From positions 1-15,257 of the forward strand of contig CAZRSA010000061.1 in the NCBI GenBank assembly GCA_964602525.1: a stretch of 15,257 nucleotides of DNA. The letters are read 5' to 3'. Made by a program: the position numbers and the translations under genes. The notes below the pieces were generated by a model. It ran no database searches and was not told where the DNA came from. It saw only the letters and a list, made by a program, of their open reading frames with translations. Numbering within the stretch: the first letter of the stretch is position 1; each line of letters begins with the position of its first letter. Below, piece after piece: positions 1 to 8,932 of this stretch. This stretch comes from Lentisalinibacter sp964602525 (lineage in GTDB: Bacteria > Pseudomonadota > Gammaproteobacteria > Steroidobacterales > Woeseiaceae).

Positions 1-62
1 TCGCCCTCCTGTTCGCCTTCGCGAACCCGTTCGTCGGCCAGCTGCAGGCGACGCTGGGCTGA
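1..62 (+). CDS. atpE: ATP synthase Fo subunit c, C-terminal end (partial)
   Basis: Only the last 19 codons and the TGA stop (60-62) are in the window; the reading frame starts at base 3. The peptide ends FANPFVGQLQATLG, which fits the outer transmembrane helix and C-terminus of the proton-carrying c subunit that forms the membrane rotor ring. The essential carboxylate residue lies upstream, outside the window. Identity rests on this short hydrophobic tail plus its place immediately before atpF in an otherwise canonical atp operon. Confidence 0.85.
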   Translation, partial: ALLFAFANPFVGQLQATLG

Positions 63-64
63 GT

Positions 65-105
65 ATCCGGCCGTCGCCGGGCCGCGCCGGGGCGCGGATC
101 CGGAT
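65..105 (+). promoter_or_regulatory. Nested GC-rich hairpin in the atpE-atpF intergenic region
   Basis: An outer 6-bp arm, ATCCGG (65-70) with CCGGAT (100-105), encloses a perfect 7-bp arm, CCGCGCC (82-88) with GGCGCGG (91-97). There is no following T run, so this does not look like an intrinsic terminator. The c subunit is needed in large excess over b, so a structure just 3' of atpE could protect atpE mRNA or limit readthrough. That role is inferred; only the pairing is visible. Confidence 0.45.
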
Positions 106-156
106 GATGACCGGCTCCCAGCCGGGGCACGCAGGAAAGCTTGAGGAGGACCGCAG

Positions 157-627
157 GTGAATATCAACCTGACACTGTTCGGCCAGTCCATCGCGTTCGC
201 GTTCTTCGTGTGGTTCTGCATGAAGTTCATCTGGCCGCACCTCATGAACGCCATCGAGGAGCGCCAGAAGACCATTGCCGACGGCCTCGCGGCGGCGGAG
301 CGCGGTCAGCAGAGTCTCGAGACGGCCGAAGCGAAGGTCGACGAGCTGGTGCGGGAGGCCCGTGAGCGGGCCCAGGAGATCGTGGATCAGGCGAACGCAC
401 GGGCCAACCAGCTCATCGCCGAGGGCAAGGAAGAGGGCGAGCGCGAGCGCGAGCGCCAGCTCGCTGCAGCGCGCGCCGAGATCCAGCAGGAGACCCACAA
501 GGCGCGGGAAGAGCTCCGCGGCCAGGTGTCGGCTATCGCCGTGGCGAGTGCCGAGAAGATCCTGCAGCGCGAGATCGACAGCGCACGCCACGAGGACATC
601 CTGAACAAGCTGGCCTCCCAGCTCTAG
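157..627 (+). CDS. atpF: ATP synthase Fo subunit b
   Basis: This encodes the peripheral stalk subunit that holds the F1 head to subunit a in the inner membrane. The 156-residue product matches the usual bacterial length. It has one N-terminal membrane helix (about residues 5-26), a conserved hinge with PHLMNAIEERQKTIADGL, and a long charged, alanine-rich amphipathic helix typical of the b-dimer coiled coil. The start is GTG at 157, chosen because a strong GAGGAGGA Shine-Dalgarno (143-150) sits 6 nt upstream and the N-terminus MNINLTLFGQ is the family consensus. The stop is 10 nt before atpH. Confidence 0.97.
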   Translation: MNINLTLFGQSIAFAFFVWFCMKFIWPHLMNAIEERQKTIADGLAAAERGQQSLETAEAKVDELVREARERAQEIVDQANARANQLIAEGKEEGERERERQLAAARAEIQQETHKAREELRGQVSAIAVASAEKILQREIDSARHEDILNKLASQL

Positions 628-637
628 GCGGCAGACG

Positions 638-1198
638 ATGGCGGACAAGCACACGCTCGCAAGACCCTACGCCGACGCACTGTTCGAGCTGGCGCGCCAG
701 GAGGGGACGCTGGCGGACTGGTCCGACGCGCTCGGCGTGGCGGCCATCGTGGCCGCGGATGAAAGGGTGGAGGAAGTGATGCATGATCCGCGTTACTCCG
801 ACGAGCGCAGGGTCGAGTTCCTGACCGGCCTGTTCGGCGAAGCGCCGGAGGCGGCAGTGCTCGACGGCGGCAACAGCAAGGGTACGAACTTCCTGCGCCT
901 GCTCGTGGATTACGACCGTGTCGAGGTGCTGCCGGAGATAGCCGAGCACTTCGAGGAGCTCAAGGCGGAATTCGACAACACGGTGGAGGTGACCGTGACC
1001 GCGGCCTCGCCGTTGTCGGCCGAACTGTCTGCGCGCATACGCGAGGCGCTCGAGGAGAAACTGGGCCGGAAGGTGATCCTGTCCACGGCGGTGGATGAAG
1101 AACTCATCGGCGGTGCCGTCATACGCGCCGGCGACTTTGTCATTGATGGCTCGATACGTTCGCGGCTCACGAAGCTCGCGGGCGTACTGGGCAGCTAA
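638..1198 (+). CDS. atpH: ATP synthase F1 subunit delta
   Basis: Delta (OSCP homologue) caps the alpha3beta3 head and binds the b stalk. The product is 186 residues, slightly longer than the ~177 of E. coli. The N-terminal half is the helical domain (ARPYADALFELA near the start). The C-terminal half carries the family signature ELIGGAVIRAGDFVIDGSIR. A few extra residues lie in the linker after LTGLFGE, around residue 70. It lies 10 nt after atpF and 12 nt before atpA, so it is translated as part of the operon. Confidence 0.96.
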   Translation: MADKHTLARPYADALFELARQEGTLADWSDALGVAAIVAADERVEEVMHDPRYSDERRVEFLTGLFGEAPEAAVLDGGNSKGTNFLRLLVDYDRVEVLPEIAEHFEELKAEFDNTVEVTVTAASPLSAELSARIREALEEKLGRKVILSTAVDEELIGGAVIRAGDFVIDGSIRSRLTKLAGVLGS

Positions 1199-1210
1199 GA
1201 GGAACGAGAC

Positions 1211-2752
<1,542 letters not shown>

Positions 2753-2802
2753 GGGCCGGCGGCCGAACCCCATGCAAGCGAAGCGCAACGTAAGAGAAAG
2801 CT

Positions 2803-3678
2803 ATGGCTGGCGAGAAGGAAATACGCTCCAAGATCAAGAGCGTAAAGAACATGCAGAAGATCACCAAGGCCATGGAGATGGTCGCGGCGAGCAAGATCCG
2901 CAAGGCGCAGGACCAGATGGAGGCCTCGCGGCCCTACGCCGAGCGCATCCGCCGGGTGGTCGGGCATCTCTCCCAGGCCAACCCGGACTACCGCCACCCC
3001 TGGCTGGAACAGCGTGAGGCCCGCCGCGTGGGCTTCATCATCATCTCCACCGACCGCGGCCTGTGCGGTGGCCTGAACGTGAACCTGTTCAAGCGCACCA
3101 TCCAGGAACTGCAGCAGTGGCAGGAGCAGGAAGTGGAGTTCGACCTGGCGCTGGTGGGGGCCAAGGCCGTGCAGTTCTTCCGCAAGGTGGGCGGCAACGT
3201 CGTGGCCACGGCCAGCCACCTGGGCGACTCGCCCCAGATCAACGATCTGCTCGGCTCCATCAAGGTGATGCTGGACGCCTACAGCGAGGGCCGCATCGAC
3301 CGCCTGTTCCTGGTGCACAACGAGTTCGTGAGCACCATGAGCCAGAAGCCGGACGTGAAGACGCTGCTGCCGGTGAGCGAGATCGAGGAAGGCGACAACG
3401 AGGAGCTGCAGAGTCACTGGGACTACATCTACGAGCCCGACCCGGTGGAGCTGCTGGACGACGTGCTGCAGCGCTACATCGAGTCCCAGGTCTACCGCGG
3501 CGCGGTCGAGAACTTCGCCTGCGAGATGGCCGCGAAGATGATTGCGATGAAGTCCGCCACCGACAACGCCGGCGACATCATCGACAGCCTGCAGCTGCAG
3601 TACAACAAGGCCCGCCAGGCCGCCATCACCCAGGAGATCTCCGAGATCGTGGGCGGCGCGGCAGCCGTGAGCGGCTGA
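2803..3678 (+). CDS. atpG: ATP synthase F1 subunit gamma
   Basis: Gamma is the central rotating shaft of F1, linking the c-ring to the catalytic beta subunits. The product is 291 residues against 287 in E. coli. The N-terminal helix carries KEIRSKIKSVKNMQKITKAM, the middle Rossmann-like domain contains STDRGLCGGLN, and the C-terminal helix carries ATDNAGDIIDSLQLQYNKAR followed by ITQEISEIVGGAAA. A 50-nt gap separates it from atpA, and only a weak purine tract precedes the ATG. The 90-nt spacer after it contains a REP pair. Confidence 0.98.
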   Translation: MAGEKEIRSKIKSVKNMQKITKAMEMVAASKIRKAQDQMEASRPYAERIRRVVGHLSQANPDYRHPWLEQREARRVGFIIISTDRGLCGGLNVNLFKRTIQELQQWQEQEVEFDLALVGAKAVQFFRKVGGNVVATASHLGDSPQINDLLGSIKVMLDAYSEGRIDRLFLVHNEFVSTMSQKPDVKTLLPVSEIEEGDNEELQSHWDYIYEPDPVELLDDVLQRYIESQVYRGAVENFACEMAAKMIAMKSATDNAGDIIDSLQLQYNKARQAAITQEISEIVGGAAAVSG

Positions 3679-3692
3679 CGGTTTTATTTAAT

Positions 3693-3746
3693 GTAGGAGG
3701 GCCTTCAGGCCCGACAAAAGAACGTAGGAGGGCCTTTCAGGCCCGA
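3693..3746 (+). repeat. Two-unit REP-type palindromic repeat (GTAG type) between atpG and atpD
   Basis: Two near-identical units stand in the same orientation 31 bp apart, at 3693-3714 and 3724-3746. Each starts GTAGGAGGGCC and ends CAGGCCCGA; they differ by one T in the loop. Each forms a GGGCC/GGCCC hairpin (6 bp if the flanking T-A is counted). A GTAG or GTGG tetranucleotide next to a short palindrome is the known layout of REP elements mobilised by REP-associated tyrosine transposases (RAYT). No RAYT gene is in this window. The location inside an operon, not at its end, suggests mRNA stabilisation or attenuation, which is inferred. Confidence 0.8.
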
Positions 3747-3768
3747 TTCGATTGATGAGGAAATACGA

Positions 3769-5148
3769 ATGAGCACCGGAAAGACCGTGCAGATTATCGG
3801 CGCCGTCGTGGACGTGGAATTCCCCCGGGAGTCCATCCCGAACATATACGATGCGCTGGAACTCGAAGACGGCGGGCTGACGCTGGAAGTCCAGCAGCAG
3901 CTCGGCGACGGCGTGGTCCGCACGATCGCCATGGGCTCCAGTGAGGGCCTCCAGCGCGGCATGAGCGTGACGAACACCGGCAAGCCCATCTCCGTGCCGG
4001 TTGGCTCGGGCACGCTGGGCCGCATCATGGACGTGCTCGGCAACCCCATCGACGACGCCGGCGACGTCTCCACCGAGGAGCGCTGGCCTATCCACCGCAA
4101 GCCGCCCGCCTACGAGGACCAGGCGGCCGCCACCCAGCTGCTCGAGACCGGCGTGAAGGTCATCGATCTGATCATGCCCATCTCCAAGGGCGGGAAGGTG
4201 GGCCTGTTCGGCGGCGCCGGCGTGGGCAAGACGGTGACCCTGCTCGAGCTCATCAACAACATCGCCAAGCAGCACTCGGGCCTGTCCGTGTTCGCGGGCG
4301 TCGGCGAGCGTACCCGCGAGGGTAACGACTTCTACTACGAGATGAAGGAGGCGGACGTCCTCGACAAGGTGGCGCTCGTCTTTGGCCAGATGAACGAGCC
4401 GCCGGGCAACCGCCTGCGCGTGGCGCTGACCGGCCTCACCATGGCGGAGTACTTCCGCGACGAAGGCCGCGACGTGCTGATGTTCATCGACAACATCTAC
4501 CGCTACACGCTGGCGGGCACCGAGGTGTCCGCCCTGCTGGGGCGCATGCCCTCCGCGGTGGGCTACCAGCCGACGCTGGCCGAGGAGATGGGTGTGCTGC
4601 AGGAGCGCATCACCTCCACCAAGACCGGTTCCATCACCTCGTTCCAGGCCGTGTACGTCCCTGCCGACGACCTCACCGACCCGTCGCCGGCCACGACCTT
4701 CGCCCACCTGGACGCCACCCTGGTGCTGTCCCGCCAGATCGCCGAGCTCGGCATCTACCCGGCCGTGGACCCGCTGGACTCCACCTCGCGGCTGCTGGAC
4801 CCGAACGTGATCGGCCAGGAGCACTACGACTGCGCCCGCGCCGTGCAAGCGGTGCTGCAGACCTACAAGGAGCTGCAGGACATCATCGCCATCCTCGGCA
4901 TGGACGAGCTCTCGGAGGAGCAGAAGCTCACCGTGAACCGGGCGCGCAAGGTACAGCGCTTCCTGTCCCAGCCGTTCTTCGTGGCCGAGACCTTCACCGG
5001 TCAGCCTGGCACCTACGTCACGCTGAAAGACACCATCCGGGGCTTCCAGGGCATCGTCGACGGCGAGTACGACCACATCCCGGAGCAGGCCTTCTACATG
5101 GTGGGCACCATCGAAGAGGCGGTGGAGAAAGCCAAAACGATGCAGTAG
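3769..5148 (+). CDS. atpD: ATP synthase F1 subunit beta (catalytic)
   Basis: This catalytic subunit makes ATP from ADP and phosphate in the F1 head. It is 459 residues, the usual length. The P-loop GGAGVGKT is at residues 148-155 and the catalytic glutamate is Glu180 in GVGERTREG. The DELSEEQ motif (residues ~381-387) is also present, as are DNIYRYTLAGTEVSALLGR and the tail EEAVEKAKTM. The sequence is very close to the E. coli protein. The ATG is preceded by GAGG (3757-3760) at 8 nt spacing, just after the REP pair, so translation initiation is independent of atpG. Confidence 0.99.
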   Translation: MSTGKTVQIIGAVVDVEFPRESIPNIYDALELEDGGLTLEVQQQLGDGVVRTIAMGSSEGLQRGMSVTNTGKPISVPVGSGTLGRIMDVLGNPIDDAGDVSTEERWPIHRKPPAYEDQAAATQLLETGVKVIDLIMPISKGGKVGLFGGAGVGKTVTLLELINNIAKQHSGLSVFAGVGERTREGNDFYYEMKEADVLDKVALVFGQMNEPPGNRLRVALTGLTMAEYFRDEGRDVLMFIDNIYRYTLAGTEVSALLGRMPSAVGYQPTLAEEMGVLQERITSTKTGSITSFQAVYVPADDLTDPSPATTFAHLDATLVLSRQIAELGIYPAVDPLDSTSRLLDPNVIGQEHYDCARAVQAVLQTYKELQDIIAILGMDELSEEQKLTVNRARKVQRFLSQPFFVAETFTGQPGTYVTLKDTIRGFQGIVDGEYDHIPEQAFYMVGTIEEAVEKAKTMQ

Positions 5149-5187
5149 GCGGCACCGCCGCGCATCGGCATACGAGGCTAACGAGCA

Positions 5188-5607
5188 ATGGCAACCATCA
5201 AAGTCGACATCGTCAGTGCGGAGGGCGAGATCTATTCCGGCATCGCCGCGATGGTCTTCGCGCCGGCGTCCGAGGGCGAGGTGGGCATCGCCCCCCGCCA
5301 CGCGCCGTTGCTGACGACGCTGAAGCCGGGCATGTGCCGGGTGGAGGACGAGGAAGGCGCCGAGCACAACTTCTACCTCACCGGCGGCGTGCTGGAGATC
5401 CAGCCGCACATGGTCACCATTCTGGCCGACACCGCGCTGCGCGGCGAACAGCTCGACGAGGCCGCGGCACTGCAGGCGAAGGAAGCGGCAGAGAAGGCGC
5501 TGGAGGGTGCCGCCGAGGAGACCGACCTGGCCCAGGCCCAGCAGGAGCTGGCCGAGGCCGAGGCCCGTTACCGGGCGGCCCAGAAGCTCAAAGGCAAGTC
5601 CGGCTGA
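5188..5607 (+). CDS. atpC: ATP synthase F1 subunit epsilon
   Basis: Epsilon couples gamma to the c-ring and can inhibit ATP hydrolysis through its C-terminal helices. The 139-residue product has the N-terminal beta-sandwich (VDIVSAEGEIYSG; GEVGIAPRHAPLLTTLKPG). It continues into a full-length alanine/glutamate-rich helical hairpin (about residues 90-137), so the inhibitory domain is present. It is the last atp gene, 39 nt after atpD. Only a loose GAGG-like element precedes the ATG. Confidence 0.98.
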   Translation: MATIKVDIVSAEGEIYSGIAAMVFAPASEGEVGIAPRHAPLLTTLKPGMCRVEDEEGAEHNFYLTGGVLEIQPHMVTILADTALRGEQLDEAAALQAKEAAEKALEGAAEETDLAQAQQELAEAEARYRAAQKLKGKSG

Positions 5608-5623
5608 GCCGAACTTGACCCGG

Positions 5624-5641
5624 TCTGCGCCCCCGCGCAGA
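5624..5641 (+). terminator. Hairpin after atpC, possible weak terminator
   Basis: TCTGCGC and GCGCAGA form a perfect 7-bp stem around a CCCC loop, 17 nt after the atpC stop. The downstream tract is TTAATGG, not a T run, so termination would be weak or factor-assisted. A TTGACC hexamer (5615-5620) just upstream could be the -35 of a modABC promoter, but no convincing -10 is seen. Confidence 0.4.
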
Positions 5642-5668
5642 TTAATGGCCTCTCACAGGAGGCACCCC

Positions 5669-6451
5669 ATGCGCCATCGCGCGACACGATGGGCGGCCGC
5701 GCTGCTGCTGGCCGCCGGCGTCATCCTCAATGCCCTGCCGCCTGCCGTCGCCGAGTCCCCGGCAGCGGAGGTAACCGTCGCGGTCGCCGCCAACTTCCTG
5801 GCCACGCTGGAGCAACTGGAACCGGCCTTCGAGCGCCGCACCGGCCACGAACTAACACTGGCCGCCGGCTCCACCGGCAGCCTCTATGCCCAGATCGCGA
5901 GTGGTGCGCCCTACGACGTCTTCCTCGCCGCCGACGAGGTCCGTCCGGCCCGCGCCATCGCCGAGGGCCACGCGGTGCCTGGCACCGCGTTCGTCTACGC
6001 CGTCGGCACCCTGGTGCTCTGGTCCGCCGACCCGCAGCGGATCCGCGGTCCGGAGGCGCTCGACGACGACTTCCATCATCTGGCCATCGCCAACCCCCGC
6101 ACCGCGCCCTACGGCGCCGCCGCGCGGGAAGTGCTCACGGCACTCGGCCGCTGGCAGCCGCTGCAGCGCCGCATCGCCCGCACCCAGAGCGTCGCGGGTG
6201 CCTGGTCGGCCGTGGCCTCCGGCGCGGCCGACCTGGGATTCGTGGCGCTGTCCTCCCTGGTGACGGACGCCGAAAGGGCGGCCCGGGGCAGCCGCTGGGA
6301 GCCGCCGCAGGCACTCTATACTCCGCTGCGCCAGTCCGCAGTGCTGCTCGCCCGCGGCGCGGACAATCCGGGCGCTGCGGCCTTCCTGCAATTCCTGGCC
6401 AGCGCAGAGGCCGGCGCAGTCATCCGCCGGGCCGGCTACGGCGTCCACTGA
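5669..6451 (+). CDS. modA: Molybdate ABC transporter, periplasmic binding protein
   Basis: This 260-residue protein is predicted to capture molybdate (or tungstate) in the periplasm for ModBC. An N-terminal Sec signal peptide runs to about Ala28 (RHRATRW charged region, leucine/alanine core, AVA cleavage site). The mature part has ModA signatures: VAVAANFLATLEQLEPAFE, the oxyanion-binding GSTGSLYAQI, YDVFLAADE, and IANPRTAPYG. The start at 5669 is set by AGGAGG (5657-5662) at 6 nt spacing; an in-frame ATG at 5645 would put that Shine-Dalgarno inside the gene and is rejected. The stop is 1 nt before modB. Confidence 0.95.
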   Translation: MRHRATRWAAALLLAAGVILNALPPAVAESPAAEVTVAVAANFLATLEQLEPAFERRTGHELTLAAGSTGSLYAQIASGAPYDVFLAADEVRPARAIAEGHAVPGTAFVYAVGTLVLWSADPQRIRGPEALDDDFHHLAIANPRTAPYGAAAREVLTALGRWQPLQRRIARTQSVAGAWSAVASGAADLGFVALSSLVTDAERAARGSRWEPPQALYTPLRQSAVLLARGADNPGAAAFLQFLASAEAGAVIRRAGYGVH

Positions 6452-6452
6452 C

Positions 6453-7133
6453 ATGCTGTCTCCGGCCGACTGGGACGCCGCCCGCACCACGCTCCTGCTG
6501 GCCGCCGCCACGGTGGTGATCCTCATCCTGGTGGCCACGCCCATCGCCTGGCGCCTCGCCTTCGCCCGCGGCCGCTGGGCCCGCGTGGCCGAAGCCGTGG
6601 TGGCCCTGCCCCTGGTGCTGCCGCCCACGGTCATGGGCTTCTACCTCCTGGTGCTGCTCGGCCCGGCCGGGCCCGTCGGCAGCTGGTGGGTGAAGCTCAC
6701 CGGCGACACGCTCAGCTTCTCCTTCACCGGCCTGGTCATCGCCTCGTGTCTCCACTCCCTGCCTTTCGCGGTGCAGCCGCTGCAGAACGCCTTCGAATCC
6801 GTGGGACGCCGGCGACTGCAGGCGGCCGCGAGCCTGCGGGCGAGCCCGCTGGATGCGTTCTTCTCGGTGGCGCTGCCGCTCGCCCTGCGCGGCTACGTCA
6901 CCGCGGCGGTCCTCACCTTCGCCCACACCCTGGGCGAATTCGGCGTCATGCTGATGGTGGGTGGCAACATCCCCGGCCGCACCCGGGTGCTGTCCATCTC
7001 CATCTTCGAGCACGTGGAGACGCTGGACTACGCCGCGGCGCACCGGCTGGCCGCCGCGCTGCTGATCTTCTCCTTCGTGGTGCTGCTGTCGGTGTATCTC
7101 GCCAACGGCCGCTACCGCACGCGGGTGGCCTGA
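6453..7133 (+). CDS. modB: Molybdate ABC transporter, permease
   Basis: This 226-residue inner-membrane permease has about five hydrophobic segments, typical of ModB. It has the conserved LPLVLPPTVMGFYLL segment. The cytoplasmic coupling (EAA-like) loop QAAASLRASPLDAFFSVALP starts near residue 123. The C-terminal signature FAHTLGEFGVMLMVGGNIPG is also present. Its ATG follows the modA stop after a single base, and its TGA overlaps the modC ATG (TGATG), so translation of the three genes is coupled. Confidence 0.96.
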   Translation: MLSPADWDAARTTLLLAAATVVILILVATPIAWRLAFARGRWARVAEAVVALPLVLPPTVMGFYLLVLLGPAGPVGSWWVKLTGDTLSFSFTGLVIASCLHSLPFAVQPLQNAFESVGRRRLQAAASLRASPLDAFFSVALPLALRGYVTAAVLTFAHTLGEFGVMLMVGGNIPGRTRVLSISIFEHVETLDYAAAHRLAAALLIFSFVVLLSVYLANGRYRTRVA

Positions 7134-8212
7134 TGCGCCTGAGCCTTGATCTGCATGCCCGCCGGGGCGACTTCGAGCTGCGGGTTGCGGAGGAGCTGGA
7201 GCTCAACGGCATCACGGCGCTGTTCGGCCCGAGCGGCGCCGGCAAGACCACGCTGCTGCAGGCGCTGGCTGGCTTCCTGCCCGGCACCGGACGCATCGAG
7301 GCGGACGGCGCGGTCTGGCAGGACGACCGCCGCACACTGCCGGCCCATCGCCGCCCGGTCGCGGTGGTGTTCCAGGACGGCCGCCTGTTCGAGCACCTGG
7401 ACGTGGCCGGCAACCTGGACTTCGCCGCCCGCCGCGCCGACCCGGGCGGCCCCTCAGTACGCCGCAGCGAGGTGGTGGCGGCGCTGGGCCTCTCCGCGCT
7501 GCTGGACCGCCGCGCGGACACCCTATCCGGCGGCGAGATCCAGCGGGTGGCCATCGGCCGGGCCCTGCTGGCCCGCCCCCAACTGCTGCTGATGGACGAA
7601 CCCCTGGTGGCGCTGGACCGGGAACGCAAGGCCACCATTCTCGGCATGATCGCCGAGTTGCCGCGCCGCTTCGGCCTGCCGGTGCTGTTTGTCAGCCACC
7701 TGGTGGAGGAGATCGCCCAGATCGCGGACCGGCTCGTCGCCCTGCGCGACGGCCGCACGGTCGGCCAGGGCCCCACCGTCGCCATGCTGGAGCGTCTCGG
7801 CGCCGAGGTGACCGGCCACTTCGAGGCGGGTTCGCTGCTGGAGGGTCACGTGGCCCGCCACGACGAGGGCCACGCCCTCACCGCGGTGGACGTGGGCGAG
7901 GGCATCCTGTGGACGCCGGGCGCCCTGCATGCCGGTGTGGGCGAACGGGTGCGGATACGGCTGCGCGCCCGGGACGTGGCGCTGTCGCTGCAGCGCCTCG
8001 AGGGCGTCTCCATCCGCAACCAGCTGCCGGCACGGGTGCTGGAGGTGCGGGAAGAGCAGGGCGCCTACGCCGAGGTGCGGCTGGACTGCGGCGGCTCCGC
8101 CATCAGGGCACGGGTGACCCGGCTCGCTGTGCGGGAGCTGGGAATCGAGCCGGGCCTCCGCCTGTACGCGCTGGTGAAGAGCGTGGCCTTCGACCGCCGG
8201 CTGGAGGTCTGA
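7133..8212 (+). CDS. modC: Molybdate ABC transporter, ATP-binding protein
   Basis: This 359-residue ATPase powers ModAB. The P-loop GPSGAGKT is at residues 32-39, the ABC signature LSGGEIQRVAIGRA starts at 131, Walker B LLLMDEP contains Asp155 with catalytic Glu156, and the switch His is 189. The C-terminal part, from about residue 290, is a molybdate-binding TOBE/Mop domain (LPARVLEVREEQGAYAEVRL). The start at 7133 overlaps the modB stop; the open frame extends far upstream, but that part is modB read in the wrong frame. No ModE regulator is nearby. The gene ends 3 nt before the convergent lipoprotein gene. Confidence 0.96.
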   Translation: MRLSLDLHARRGDFELRVAEELELNGITALFGPSGAGKTTLLQALAGFLPGTGRIEADGAVWQDDRRTLPAHRRPVAVVFQDGRLFEHLDVAGNLDFAARRADPGGPSVRRSEVVAALGLSALLDRRADTLSGGEIQRVAIGRALLARPQLLLMDEPLVALDRERKATILGMIAELPRRFGLPVLFVSHLVEEIAQIADRLVALRDGRTVGQGPTVAMLERLGAEVTGHFEAGSLLEGHVARHDEGHALTAVDVGEGILWTPGALHAGVGERVRIRLRARDVALSLQRLEGVSIRNQLPARVLEVREEQGAYAEVRLDCGGSAIRARVTRLAVRELGIEPGLRLYALVKSVAFDRRLEV

Positions 8213-8215
8213 GCG

Positions 8216-8770
8216 TCAGCGCAGCGAACCGGTCACGCTGGCGTAGTTCCAGGAGCCGATGAGCCGGGTGGCCGGACGATGGTCCGCCAGCCGCTGCCGG
8301 CGCCACCGGTCGAACGCGGCCTGCTCCAGGCCCGCCGGCCGGCGCCAGTCCTCCCGGGCGTGGTAGTGCCAGACGTATTCGTCGAGATAGCCCGCCCCGG
8401 TCACGGCGGCCAGCGTGTCCAGGTACTCGTCCCGGGCGTCCTTCAGGCGCGCCTGTTCGTGCCAGGTCTCCACCAGGGTCTGCCGGGCGCCCACCTCGCA
8501 GTCCCAGGTGTGGTTACGGGCCGGGTTGTCGCCGCCGATCATCAGCTGACAGGTGCTGCGGTCCAGGCTGTAGGCCACCCAGCTCTGCAGGTCGGCGCTG
8601 TCGTCGGCCAGCACGTAGTGGGGCAGGTAGAAGGTGTCGCCGTCGGTGACGCCGTCGCGCACGTAGATGCGCCCGTCGCAGGCCGAGAGTGCCAGCGCGA
8701 CCGCGACCGCCGCCAGCGGTGCGGCCAGGCGGAGCGGTGTCCTTGCCTGCGGATGGGGGTTGCCGGGCAT
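8216..8770 (-). CDS. Putative lipoprotein of unknown function
   Basis: The 184-residue product is not one I recognise. It has a lipoprotein signal sequence with lipobox LSAC and the modified cysteine at Cys31. The +2 residue is Asp, which in the E. coli Lol rule keeps a lipoprotein in the inner membrane. The mature part begins DGRIYVRDGVTDGDTFYLP, has two further cysteines (74 and 91) that could form a disulfide, and is rich in Trp, Tyr and Asp. The start at 8770 is supported by GGGAGGA about 7 nt upstream on this strand; the frame stays open further upstream but without signal-like sequence. It faces modC tail to tail and is divergent from glmU. Confidence 0.8.
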   Translation of the reverse strand: MPGNPHPQARTPLRLAAPLAAVAVALALSACDGRIYVRDGVTDGDTFYLPHYVLADDSADLQSWVAYSLDRSTCQLMIGGDNPARNHTWDCEVGARQTLVETWHEQARLKDARDEYLDTLAAVTGAGYLDEYVWHYHAREDWRRPAGLEQAAFDRWRRQRLADHRPATRLIGSWNYASVTGSLR

Positions 8771-8784
8771 GTCCGTCCTCCCTC

Positions 8785-8811
8785 GGTGATCGAGGTGATC
8801 CAGGTGATCGA
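8785..8811. repeat. Three tandem 9-bp repeats upstream of the lipoprotein gene
   Basis: GGTGATCGA, GGTGATCCA and GGTGATCGA lie head to tail, 15-41 nt upstream of the lipoprotein start codon and in the space shared with glmU. The repeats could be direct operator half-sites or part of the leader; nothing in the sequence decides. Read as protein in the upstream extension of the lipoprotein frame they give an alternating Asp-His-Leu pattern, which does not look like a signal peptide. Confidence 0.6.
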
Positions 8812-8932
8812 CGCGCCCGATTCTGCCACAGCCAACCTGAACGGACGCTGAGCACCGTCCCGCGTGTGAACCGGGTAACATCACTGCCCGGCGCCCTGCG
8901 CTATCATTCGACTTTACGTAAAGAACCGATCC

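Noticed and set aside
3688..5409. 573-codon minus-strand open frame opposite atpD and atpC
   Set aside because: It is an antisense shadow of atpD with the same low-complexity composition; no start context or domain.
5507..5668. Longer N-terminus for modA (open frame from 5507, or ATG at 5645)
   Set aside because: It overlaps atpC and would place the AGGAGG at 5657 inside the gene; the signal peptide begins at 5669.
6686..7132. N-terminal extension of modC into modB
   Set aside because: The region is modB in its proper frame, and the TGATG overlap at 7131-7135 gives a normal coupled start for modC.
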